64,000 nt of DNA from Roseicella frigidaeris (GTDB taxonomy: Bacteria > Pseudomonadota > Alphaproteobacteria > Acetobacterales > Acetobacteraceae). Below, in pieces: positions 28,301 to 35,109 of this stretch. Within the stretch, counting starts at the first letter, position 1, and the number at the start of each line of letters is the position of its first letter. Under the pieces are notes generated by a model that saw only the letters and a list, made by a program, of their open reading frames with translations, made no database searches and was not told where the DNA came from. The stretch covers positions 186,843 through 250,842 of the forward strand of contig NZ_QLIX01000002.1 in NCBI RefSeq assembly GCF_003258945.1, read 5' to 3'. The translations under genes and the position numbers were made by a program.

Positions 28301-29144
28301 CACGGGCCTCGCCCGTCAGCGTCGCGCCGAGCGCCCCGTCCGGCCGGGCGCGGACCGTGCCGGCCAGCTTGGCGCCGATCTCCGGCCCCAGCGCCGCCGT
28401 CAGGTCGAGCACGGCGCCGCTGGCCGGGCCATCGAGCGTCAGGTCGAGCGCCAGCGGCTGGTCCTTCAGCCCGGCCAGGGTGGGGCCGATGCCGCCCGGC
28501 GCCTCATGCACCGAGAGCTTCGCCGCGAGCCGGTCGTCCTTCGGGGCGAGGGCGAGGTCGAGATCGACAGTCCCCTCGGCATCGAGGCGCTTGAGGGCGA
28601 GGGCGGCCCGCAGCGCCCCGGACTCGAGCGCGGCATGGCCATCGACCGAGAAGACGGCGTCCTGCTGGATCACCGGCGCGCCCAGCTCCAGCCGCCCGAC
28701 CCCGAGATGGTCGAGCCGCACCGCGACCGGCAGGGAGGGAAGCTGCGGCAGCACGCTGTCGGAGGGCGGCGAGGGCTCGGGCGGCGGCGCCGGCTCGCCC
28801 GGGGCAGGCAGCCGCGGCACCGCGATGCGCGCCGCCTCCAGCCGCTCGATGCGGAAGGTGCGGCTGGCGAGCGCCATCAGGTCGAGGTCGATCAGCGCCT
28901 CCTCGACCGTCAGCCAGATCCCGTCCTTGTCGGCCATGGTGATGCGCGCCGCGCCGACGCGGCCGGGGATGGGGCCGCTGAGCCCCTCGATGCTCAGCCC
29001 CGGCACCTGGCCGCTCGCCAGCCGCGCCACCATGGACCGCCCGCCCTCGGTGTTCACCCAGACCAGGGCGCCCCCGATGAGCAGCAGCGGCAGGGCGACG
29101 AGGACCAGCAGGATCCCCAGCAGCCATTTCGTGGCGCGACGCAT
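25344..29144 (-). CDS. tamB: Translocation and assembly module subunit TamB
   Basis: TamB is an inner-membrane-anchored, periplasm-spanning protein of the AsmA/bridge-like lipid-transfer superfamily, working with TamA in outer-membrane biogenesis. ATG 29144 shares one base with the tamA stop (TGATG) and gives 1266 aa, a typical TamB size. One N-terminal membrane helix is seen at about residues 6-27 (KWLLGILLVLVALPLLLIGG). A long series of repetitive beta segments rich in L, A, G and D follows. The conserved DUF490 C-terminal domain includes PLDRVRSLLGLDRLGVSGG and ends in LSYELEY. A proline-rich insert (PPPPPKPAPPAPP) lies about two-thirds through. Confidence 0.95.
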   Translation of the reverse strand: MRRATKWLLGILLVLVALPLLLIGGALVWVNTEGGRSMVARLASGQVPGLSIEGLSGPIPGRVGAARITMADKDGIWLTVEEALIDLDLMALASRTFRIERLEAARIAVPRLPAPGEPAPPPEPSPPSDSVLPQLPSLPVAVRLDHLGVGRLELGAPVIQQDAVFSVDGHAALESGALRAALALKRLDAEGTVDLDLALAPKDDRLAAKLSVHEAPGGIGPTLAGLKDQPLALDLTLDGPASGAVLDLTAALGPEIGAKLAGTVRARPDGALGATLTGEARGGPLLPAQARPVAEPAQLALDADLDADRRLALRDLSVAVPAGQLGLTGSADLGTEALDLAARLALAPSERFGALLPAGLAWQAVKADAAIGGTIGKPKLDLTLVPEALRTGVAQADAVLGPAPRLAVKAAMPGPELDARLEGAEGRLTATGTLAEPIALDARLSLPRLAVLGGGSEGALEARVQASGQLADPDLVVTAESGRIAAAGHVLEALALNAKVATPASAPRGTANLDGKLDGMPLALAFRGQPEGQFVQVEQGEFRLGPAHLDLTGRLDPGAKLFDGTAKLTASDLAPLGRLGGVQGLGGRLALDARLAPRDGLQGFEAKLDAPQLAFNGQEGSLQASAAGTPAALDWTVQGRATQGAVSGRGHVARQEGNTRLDLAALEAQAMGESLRLAAPTRVTLGGDGGIEIAPTTISVSRGGRIEARGRWGPERADLTASIAALPLALAEPFAPDIKPQGTLSADLRATGPVSQPEIRAVVNGTGLGAGADWARGLPPATLRAEGSLAGQAAQLRADLEAGPAGRLTAQARLPQGFGPANALAATLDGTLNLAPLASPFLAAGADRVTGRLALALRADGTVGTPRLGGRATLANTEYRNTQYGVRIFDVNGTVSGEGTRLVIDGINARTAGNGTINVRGSIDAGAAGFPADITITARNARPVVSDLVTASLGTDLRLQGPVTGGGTLSGEVRINEAEIRIPQNLPASVPTLTNVRQKGRLPPGVIPPPPPPKPAPPAPPFNLDVLVNAPQSIFVRGRGIDVELGGRIKVGGTTAAPSPNGALNLRRGDLDLLGRRVTFRRGTIGFVPGSLLPTLDLMAQSQASNTTITINVTGSPADPKVSFTSSPELPQDEVLARLLFDRPTSRLSPLEIAQIATAVAQMSGVGGGAANPLDRVRSLLGLDRLGVSGGGEQSGAASESSQKGPTVEAGRYVAPGVFLGVRQGTQGGQTGVGVQVELTPRLKLDGQTATGPAGDRLGLSYELEY

Positions 29145-31057
29145 CAGAAGGACTGACCGATCCCGACATAGAGGCCGAAGGCCGAGTTGTCCCGCTGCTT
29201 CACCAGCGGGAAGGCGATGTCGGCCCGGATCGGGCCGATCGCCGTGAAGTAGCGCAGGCCAACCCCGGCGCCGACCCGTAGATTCGAGGTGTCGGGCGCC
29301 GAGCTGGTGCCGACCGAGCCGGCATCGACGAAGGCAACGCCGCCGATATTGCCCCAGATCCTTTGCCGCAGCTCGAGGCTGGTCTCGAGCAGGCTGGAGC
29401 CGCCGGAGGGGCGGTTCAACCCGTCGCGCGGGCCGATCGACTGGTAGTCGTAGCCGCGCACCGAGCCGCCGCCGCCGGCATAGAAGCGCTGATGCCGCGG
29501 CACGTTGGGCAGGTCGGCGCCGAGCAGCGAGCCGAAGGTGCCGCGGACGGCGAGGATGGTCCGCCGCTCCCCCAGCACGTCCCAATAGGTGCTGGCGGTC
29601 ACGCGGAGCGGCGCGAAGGGCGTCGATTCCCGGAAGGACCAGGAGGGGGTGAGGGTGCCGTTCACCCGCCAGCCGCGCGACGGGTCGAGCAGGCTGTCGG
29701 TGCCGTCGTAGCGGGTGCCGAATTGCACCCCGGCGATCTGGTAGGGGGTCAGCGTGCCGCCCGGCGGGCCGCTGCTGCCGAAATCCAGCACCGGGCCGAA
29801 ATTGAAGCTGAACCGCCGCGACAGCCGCCGCTCCAGCAGCGCGGAGAGGGTGACGGCATCGCGATCATAGGCCTCGAGCCGCTCGCGCAGATACCAGGCG
29901 CTGCCGATGAAGCTCCATTGCGGGCCGAGGCCGAAGCCGAAGACATCCGGGTCGCGATAGGTGCCGCCGATCCGGTAGGTGGAGTTCTCCAGGCCGCCAT
30001 TCGTGCCCAGACGGGCGATCTCGGCCTCCAGCCGCAGCTGCTCGGCATGGCCGAAGAGGTTGCGGTGCTCCCAGTAGAGCCGCACCGTCGGGCCGTAATT
30101 GGTCTCGTAGGCGAGGTTGATGCCGATGGCGCGGCGGGCGCGCTCGGCGACGACGAAGGTGACCGGGAGGTTGCCCGCCTCGTCCAGCCGCTCCGCCGCC
30201 CGGGCCTGCACCGAGCCGAAGGCGCCGAGCGCCATCAGCTCCTGCCGCTGCCGCTCCAGCCGTTCCGGGCTGTAACGCTCGCCCTCGATCTGCGCGGCCT
30301 GCGCCCGCAGGAAGCCGGCATCCATCCGGGTCATGCCCGCGACCTCGGGCGCGGCGAAGCGGGCGACCGGGCCGGGGGCGAAGGTCCAGGCGACGTCCAT
30401 GCTGCGCCGGTCGTGATCGACCGTGGTCTCGCGCGTCACCACCGTGGCCAGGGGGTGGCCGGCGGCAAGCAGCCGGTCCTTCAGGCTGCCCTCGGCGGCG
30501 AGCACCGGCGCGGCACGGGCGACGTCGCCGACCGCGAGGCCGAAGGGCGTCGCCGCCGCCGCGTCCACCGCCGCCTGCTGCGCCGGGTTGTCGGCGTGCA
30601 GGCTGATATGGGCGATGTGGTAGGGCGCGCGCTTGTCGGCGGTGATGCGGATCTTGAGCGGCCGCTCGCGCGTGGCCTCCAGCCGATCCAGCATGCCCGT
30701 GTCGCCGACCGCCCCGCCGGCCATCTCGATCCTTGTGGTGCCGGCCCAGTAGCCCTCCGATTGCAGCGCCCGCTGCAGCCGCTCGCGGTCGCCATTCGCC
30801 CGGGCGAGGACGCCGCTGGCCGTGGTGGGCGAGCTCTCCTGCAGGGTGACGAGCTGCGAGACCGCCTGCAGCGCCGCATCGAGGGCCGAATCGCCGGTCG
30901 GCTCGATCTCCACCTGATAGGGCAGGTTCTCCGGGTCCGGCTGCGGTTCCGCCGACGGGTCGGGCCCTGGCTGCGATGGCTGCCGTGGCTCCTGGGCGAG
31001 GGCGAGGCCCGCAACGAGCAGGAGGGCGGAGAGGAGAGGGCGGAAGCGGGCAGACAC
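29144..31057 (-). CDS. tamA: Translocation and assembly module subunit TamA
   Basis: TamA is an Omp85-family outer-membrane barrel. The 637-aa protein has a signal peptide (RFRPLLSALLLVAGLALAQ), then a proline-rich stretch, three POTRA domains (about residues 45-290) and the 16-strand barrel. The L6 motif is present as GGGGSVRGYDYQSIGPRD, and the barrel ends in an aromatic residue (YVGIGQSF). Translation is coupled to tamB. The gene is divergent from the M20 hydrolase gene, with a 77-bp shared upstream region in which I see no convincing promoter. Confidence 0.95.
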   Translation of the reverse strand: MSARFRPLLSALLLVAGLALAQEPRQPSQPGPDPSAEPQPDPENLPYQVEIEPTGDSALDAALQAVSQLVTLQESSPTTASGVLARANGDRERLQRALQSEGYWAGTTRIEMAGGAVGDTGMLDRLEATRERPLKIRITADKRAPYHIAHISLHADNPAQQAAVDAAAATPFGLAVGDVARAAPVLAAEGSLKDRLLAAGHPLATVVTRETTVDHDRRSMDVAWTFAPGPVARFAAPEVAGMTRMDAGFLRAQAAQIEGERYSPERLERQRQELMALGAFGSVQARAAERLDEAGNLPVTFVVAERARRAIGINLAYETNYGPTVRLYWEHRNLFGHAEQLRLEAEIARLGTNGGLENSTYRIGGTYRDPDVFGFGLGPQWSFIGSAWYLRERLEAYDRDAVTLSALLERRLSRRFSFNFGPVLDFGSSGPPGGTLTPYQIAGVQFGTRYDGTDSLLDPSRGWRVNGTLTPSWSFRESTPFAPLRVTASTYWDVLGERRTILAVRGTFGSLLGADLPNVPRHQRFYAGGGGSVRGYDYQSIGPRDGLNRPSGGSSLLETSLELRQRIWGNIGGVAFVDAGSVGTSSAPDTSNLRVGAGVGLRYFTAIGPIRADIAFPLVKQRDNSAFGLYVGIGQSF

Positions 31058-31134
31058 GGATGCGGAAGCAATTTCCAGGGGCTTGGTTCCCCCTGGGGAT
31101 GGAACTGCCCCGGGGTGCGGGCTAGGACACTGCC

Positions 31135-32301
31135 ATGGAAGACGCTCTCGCCGAAAGACTGACCGTCTGGCGCCGCCATCTGCACGCCCATCCGGGCCTG
31201 ACGCTGCAGGAGGGCGAGACCGCCGCCTTCGTGGCGGCGCGGCTGCGCGAGATGGGGGTCGAGGTCACCGAGGGCGTCGGCGGGCATGGCGTCGTCGGCA
31301 CCATCCGCCGGGGCGGCGCCGGCGGCAATCGCAGCGTCGGGCTGCGCGGCGACATGGACGCGCTGCCGATCCAGGAGTTGAACGAGGCGCTGCCGCATCG
31401 CTCCACCATCCCCGGCGTCATGCATGCCTGCGGCCATGACGGACACACCACCGCCCTGCTCGGCGCCGCCGCCCTGCTGATGCAGGATCCGGACTGGTCG
31501 GGCACGGTGCAGCTCGTCTTCCAGCCGGCCGAGGAGGGCGGCGGCGGCGCCCGGGCGATGATCGCCGACGGGCTGTTCCGCCGCTTCCCGATGGAGCGGA
31601 TCTTCGGCTGGCACAATTGGCCGGGCCTCGCGGCCGGCACCGTCGCGGTGCACGACCGCGCGGTGATGGCGGCCGGCGCCCGCTTCGAGATCACCTTCGA
31701 GGGCCATGCCGGCCATGCCGCGCTGCCGCATCTAACGCGCGACCCGATGCTCGGCGCCGGGCATTGCATCGTCGCGCTGCAGAGCATCGTCGCGCGCAAC
31801 GTCGATCCGATGCAGGCGGGCGTGGTCAGCGTCACCATCGCCGAGGCCGGCGAGGCGCAGAACCAGATCGCCGACCGGGCGGTGCTGAAGGGCACGGCGC
31901 GCTGGCTCTCCGATGCGACGGGCGCGGCGATCGAGGCCGGGCTGCGCCGGGTCGCCGCGGGCATCGCCGCCACCTTCGGCCTGACCGCGGCGGTGGAGTT
32001 CCGCGTCGGCGTGCCGGTGACGGCCAACCATCCGGGCGAGCGCGACATGGCCGCCGCGGCCGCGGCCAGCGTCACCGCGGTGCGGCGCGACCTGCTGCCG
32101 GCGATGACGGGCGAGGATTTCTCCTGGTTCCTGCACGAGGTGCCGGGCGCCTTCGTCTGGATCGGCAACGGCCCCGCGGACCGGAACGGCGAGGGCGGCT
32201 GCGAGCTGCACAACCCGCGCTACGATTTCAACGACGCCATCCTGCCGGCGGCGAGCGGCTTCCTCGCCGCGGTGGCGAAGCGCGCCCTCGCCACGGGGTG
32301 A
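31135..32301 (+). CDS. M20 family amidohydrolase (hippurate/N-acyl amino acid hydrolase type)
   Basis: This metal-dependent amidohydrolase releases an amino acid or amine from an N-acyl or amide substrate. The 388-aa protein starts RLTVWRRHLHAHPGLTLQEG, typical of the M20D subfamily. Metal ligands are seen in GVMHACGHDGHTTALLGAA, the catalytic pair in FQPAEEGGGGARAMI, and a late ligand region in NPRYDFNDAILPAASGF. The dimerisation domain includes EGHAGHAALPHLTRDP. No signal peptide is seen, so it is probably cytoplasmic. No partner gene is adjacent. Confidence 0.92.
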   Translation: MEDALAERLTVWRRHLHAHPGLTLQEGETAAFVAARLREMGVEVTEGVGGHGVVGTIRRGGAGGNRSVGLRGDMDALPIQELNEALPHRSTIPGVMHACGHDGHTTALLGAAALLMQDPDWSGTVQLVFQPAEEGGGGARAMIADGLFRRFPMERIFGWHNWPGLAAGTVAVHDRAVMAAGARFEITFEGHAGHAALPHLTRDPMLGAGHCIVALQSIVARNVDPMQAGVVSVTIAEAGEAQNQIADRAVLKGTARWLSDATGAAIEAGLRRVAAGIAATFGLTAAVEFRVGVPVTANHPGERDMAAAAAASVTAVRRDLLPAMTGEDFSWFLHEVPGAFVWIGNGPADRNGEGGCELHNPRYDFNDAILPAASGFLAAVAKRALATG

Positions 32302-32314
32302 ACGGCCGGCGCGG

Positions 32315-33328
32315 TCAGGCCGCCGGCCCGAACCGGCTGCGCCAGCCCGGCCGGTCGCCGAGGCTCTCGGCATGGTAGACGCCGCGCGCCACCGCCCGCG
32401 CCAGCGTATCCGCCGCCAGATGCCCGAGCCGCGCCAGCATGGCCGGGCCGCTGAGCGGCACCCGCCCGGTGGCCAGGGCGAAGACGCTGTCGCCGTCGAA
32501 GGGCGTGTGGATCGGCCGGATCGCCCGCGCCAGCCCGTCCTGCGCCATGATCGCCAGGCGTTGCAGCGCCCCCTTGTCCAGCGCCGCGTTCACCGCGACC
32601 ACCGCGATGGTGGTGTTGGCCATCGGGTTGAGCGCGAAGCCGGGCGGCAAGGGCATCTCCGCCTCGCCGCGCCACTCCGCGGGCGGCGGGCCGAGACCGC
32701 CGAACTCCGCCCCCATCTCCAGCGGCCCGGCCCAGAACCGGTCGGTGCCTGGCATCACCACGCTGCCGAAGCTGTTCACCGCGACCAGGGAGCCGATCTG
32801 CAACCCGTCCGCCGTCACCGTGCTGGCGCTGCCGAGGCCGCCCTTCAGCGCCCCGGCGCGGGCGCCGAGCCCGGCCCCGGCATTGCCGAGAGCGAAGTCC
32901 GGCCCGACGGCATCGAGCGCGGCGCGGCCGAGCGCGCCATAGGGCGGCGTCTCGCCCCAGGATTTGTCGCCGCCATTCACCAGGTCGAAGAGGATCGCCG
33001 CCGGCACCACCGGGATGACGGCGCCGCCGAAGGCGACGCCGCGGCCGCGGGCGCCGAGCGCCGCCACCACCCCGCCCGCCGCGTCCAGCCCGTACATCGA
33101 GCCGCCGGAGAGCACGATGGCATCGACCTCGTTGCGCAGGCTCGCCGGCTCCATGGCCTGAATGTTGAGCGTGCCGGGGGCGCCGCCGCGGATATCGGCG
33201 ATGGCGGCGCAACGCGTCTCCGGAAAGATCACGGTGACGCCGGTGCGGATGCGGTGATCCTCGGCATTGCCGACGAGGATGCCCTCGACATCGGTGATGC
33301 GGTTGCGGGGGCCGGGGCTGAGGCTCAT
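32315..33328 (-). CDS. P1 family (S58/DmpA-like) self-processing peptidase
   Basis: This is an N-terminal nucleophile aminopeptidase/amide hydrolase. ATG 33328 gives 337 aa beginning MSLSPGPRNRITDVEGILVG. Family segments are GVTVIFPETRCAAIADIRGG, VLSGGSMYGLDAAGGVVAAL, LKGGLGSASTVTADG and VAVNSFGSV. In this branch (as in the nylon oligomer hydrolase NylC) self-cleavage occurs between Asn and Thr; the matching site here is in NPMANTTIAVVAVN at Asn238-Thr239. The 3' end is 13 bp from the convergent M20 gene. The substrate is unknown. Confidence 0.88.
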   Translation of the reverse strand: MSLSPGPRNRITDVEGILVGNAEDHRIRTGVTVIFPETRCAAIADIRGGAPGTLNIQAMEPASLRNEVDAIVLSGGSMYGLDAAGGVVAALGARGRGVAFGGAVIPVVPAAILFDLVNGGDKSWGETPPYGALGRAALDAVGPDFALGNAGAGLGARAGALKGGLGSASTVTADGLQIGSLVAVNSFGSVVMPGTDRFWAGPLEMGAEFGGLGPPPAEWRGEAEMPLPPGFALNPMANTTIAVVAVNAALDKGALQRLAIMAQDGLARAIRPIHTPFDGDSVFALATGRVPLSGPAMLARLGHLAADTLARAVARGVYHAESLGDRPGWRSRFGPAA

Positions 33329-33357
33329 GCGGCGAGCCTCGCATGGCAGCGCCGCCG

Positions 33358-33383
33358 GCGCCATCCGAGGGCGCCATCCGAGG
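33358..33383. repeat. Two tandem 13-bp repeats between divergent starts
   Basis: GCGCCATCCGAGG occurs twice in tandem, exactly. It lies in the 79-bp region between the P1 peptidase and the GNAT gene, which are transcribed apart, so it could be a regulatory site or a simple replication-slippage product. Confidence 0.5.
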
Positions 33384-33407
33384 GCGATGGAGGTTCCGTC
33401 ATGACCC

Positions 33408-33896
33408 ATGCCGCATAACCCCGCCTGGCGCCCGATGCGGGACGCGGACCTGCCAGTGGTGCAGGCGCTAGCCGATGCGCTGCATCCGCACCACCCGGAA
33501 TCCCCCGCCGTCTTCGCCGAGCGCCTGGCGCTGGCGCCGGCGGGCTGCCGGGTGCTGGCGGATGCGGCCGGGATCGGCGGCTATGCGGTGACGCATCCCT
33601 GGACCGGGGCGGGGCCGCCGCCGCTCGATGCCCTGCTCGGCGCCCTGCCGGCCGCGCCCGCGGCCTGGCATGTCCACGACATCGCGCTGCATCCGCGGCT
33701 GCGCGGCCAGGGCCATGCCAGCACGGTGCTGCAGGCGCTGCTCGCCGCCTCGCCCTGGCGGCGGGCGACGCTGGTCGCGGTCTCCGGCACCGGGCCCTAT
33801 TGGGCGGCGCGGGGCTTCGCCGATGCGCCGGCCCACCCGGCCGCGGCCCTGGCCAGCTATGGCGCGGCGGCGCGCTTCATGGTGCGGGAGGGCTGA
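33408..33896 (+). CDS. GNAT family N-acetyltransferase
   Basis: This is a predicted acetyl-CoA-dependent N-acetyltransferase of unknown substrate. The 162-aa protein consists of one GNAT domain. The start MPHNPAWRPMRDADLPVVQALADAL is typical. The acetyl-CoA pyrophosphate-binding loop is seen as IALHPRLRGQGHASTVLQAL (R-x-x-G-x-G/A pattern). The late strand and YWAARGFADAPAHPA complete the fold. The gene ends at the family A repeat, whose first stem begins a few bases after the stop. Confidence 0.88.
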   Translation: MPHNPAWRPMRDADLPVVQALADALHPHHPESPAVFAERLALAPAGCRVLADAAGIGGYAVTHPWTGAGPPPLDALLGALPAAPAAWHVHDIALHPRLRGQGHASTVLQALLAASPWRRATLVAVSGTGPYWAARGFADAPAHPAAALASYGAAARFMVREG

Positions 33897-34013
33897 GAAC
33901 GCCCCGCAAAACCGCGTCGCGGCTTTGCGGGGACCCCGGGGCGTCCCCATCCTGCCCCAGGAGCGTCACGGCCTGCCGCGGCAAAACCGCGGCAGGACAA
34001 CGGGCAGCGACGG
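33897..34013 (+). repeat. Family A double-hairpin repeat, copy 3 (behind the GNAT gene stop)
   Basis: This copy is in the same orientation relative to its gene as copies 1 and 2. Stem 1 spans 33902-33932 (14-bp arms from CCCCGC to GCGGGG, one G:T pair), and the conserved GCGTCACGGCCT-type segment is at 33963-33974. Stem 2 is perfect: CCTGCCGCGG-caaaa-CCGCGGCAGG at 33972-33996. The distal ACAACGGGCAGCGACGG follows. After it, CTGAGC-cgccgc-GCTCAG (34028-34045) forms a small hairpin over the stop codon of the convergent hydrolase gene. Confidence 0.75.
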
Positions 34014-34041
34014 TTTCGACAGGCGCTCTGAGCCGCCGCGC

Positions 34042-34992
34042 TCAGGCGAAGCGCGCCCGCAGCCAGTCCCCCGCTGCCGCCATCGCCTGCCGTGCCTGGC
34101 CGACATGGCCGACGGCACGCAGGAAGCCGTGCACCATACCGGGGAAGAGCCGCGTCTCCACCGGCACGCCGGCCGCCCGCAGCGCCGCCGCCATCGCATG
34201 GTTCTCGCTGGCCAGCACGTCGAGCTCGGCGATGTGCAGCAGGCAGGGCGGCAGGCCGGCGAGGCTGCCGCGCAGCGGCGCCGCCAGCGGGTTGACGCGA
34301 TCGGCCGGGCGCGGCGCATAGGCGCCCCAGTAGAACGCCATCCGCTCCCGGGTCAGGCCGTAGCCGCTGGCGAATTCGGCGTAGCTCGGCGTGTCGAGGC
34401 GCGAGTCGAAGACGCCGTAATTCAGCAGCAGCCCGCGCAGCGCCACCGGCGCTCCCTCGGCGCGCTGCCACAGCGCCAGCCCGGCGGCGAGGTTGGCGCC
34501 GGCGCTGTCGCCGCCGAGCACGATGCGCGCCGGGTCGATCCCCCAGGCCGCGCCCTCGGCCGCGATCCAGCGCAGCACCGCGGCGCATTCCTCGAGCGCC
34601 TGCGGGAAGACCGCCTCCGGGCTCAGCGCGTAATCCGGCCCGACCACGATGCAGCCGGCGGCCGCGGCATATTCGCGCATCAGCCGGTCATGCGTGTCGA
34701 TGCTGTTCCACACCCAGCCGCCGCCATGCAGGTAGAGCAGCACCGGCAGCGGGCCCTCGCCCGGGGGCCGATGGACCCGGCACTGGATCCGCCGGCCGCG
34801 CACCGGCAGCCAGCGGTCGCCGCTCGCGGCCATCGCCGGCCCGCCCTCGGCGAGCGGCAGGTTCAGCGCCTCGGTCAGCGCCCGCGGCCCGTCGAAGGGC
34901 AGGGCGAGGCGGATCGGCGGCAGGGCGGCGGCGCGCGCCTCCATCATGGCGTTGAACGCCGCCATCTCGGGGTCCAGCCGCGGATCCGCCAT
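34042..34992 (-). CDS. Alpha/beta hydrolase (HSL-type esterase/lipase)
   Basis: This carboxylesterase belongs to the hormone-sensitive-lipase family. ATG 34992 gives 316 aa. The oxyanion motif is LLYLHGGGWVWNSIDTHD, and the nucleophile elbow is GGDSAGANLAAGL (Ser in GDSAG). The catalytic acid and histidine lie in the C-terminal third (AELDVLASENHAMAAALRAA and FPGMVHGFLRAVG). No signal peptide is seen. It is divergent from the large acyl-CoA synthetase/GNAT gene, with 117 bp between starts and no recognisable operator. Confidence 0.92.
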   Translation of the reverse strand: MADPRLDPEMAAFNAMMEARAAALPPIRLALPFDGPRALTEALNLPLAEGGPAMAASGDRWLPVRGRRIQCRVHRPPGEGPLPVLLYLHGGGWVWNSIDTHDRLMREYAAAAGCIVVGPDYALSPEAVFPQALEECAAVLRWIAAEGAAWGIDPARIVLGGDSAGANLAAGLALWQRAEGAPVALRGLLLNYGVFDSRLDTPSYAEFASGYGLTRERMAFYWGAYAPRPADRVNPLAAPLRGSLAGLPPCLLHIAELDVLASENHAMAAALRAAGVPVETRLFPGMVHGFLRAVGHVGQARQAMAAAGDWLRARFA

Positions 34993-35109
34993 CGCCCTCG
35001 TCTCCCATCGCGCCGCCAGTGGAGACGCGCCGCGCCGCGCCGGCAAGGGGCGGACCCGCCGCCCGGCGCTTGCCGAGCCCGGGCGGCTCGCCGCATGGTG
35101 CGCCGCATC

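Noticed and set aside
25248-29156. An open frame of about 1300 codons on the strand opposite tamB
   Set aside because: It is Arg/Gly/Ala/Gln-rich without any recognisable domain and mirrors tamB codon by codon. Such antisense frames are expected at this GC content; the tamB reading has a membrane anchor, DUF490 end and coupling to tamA.
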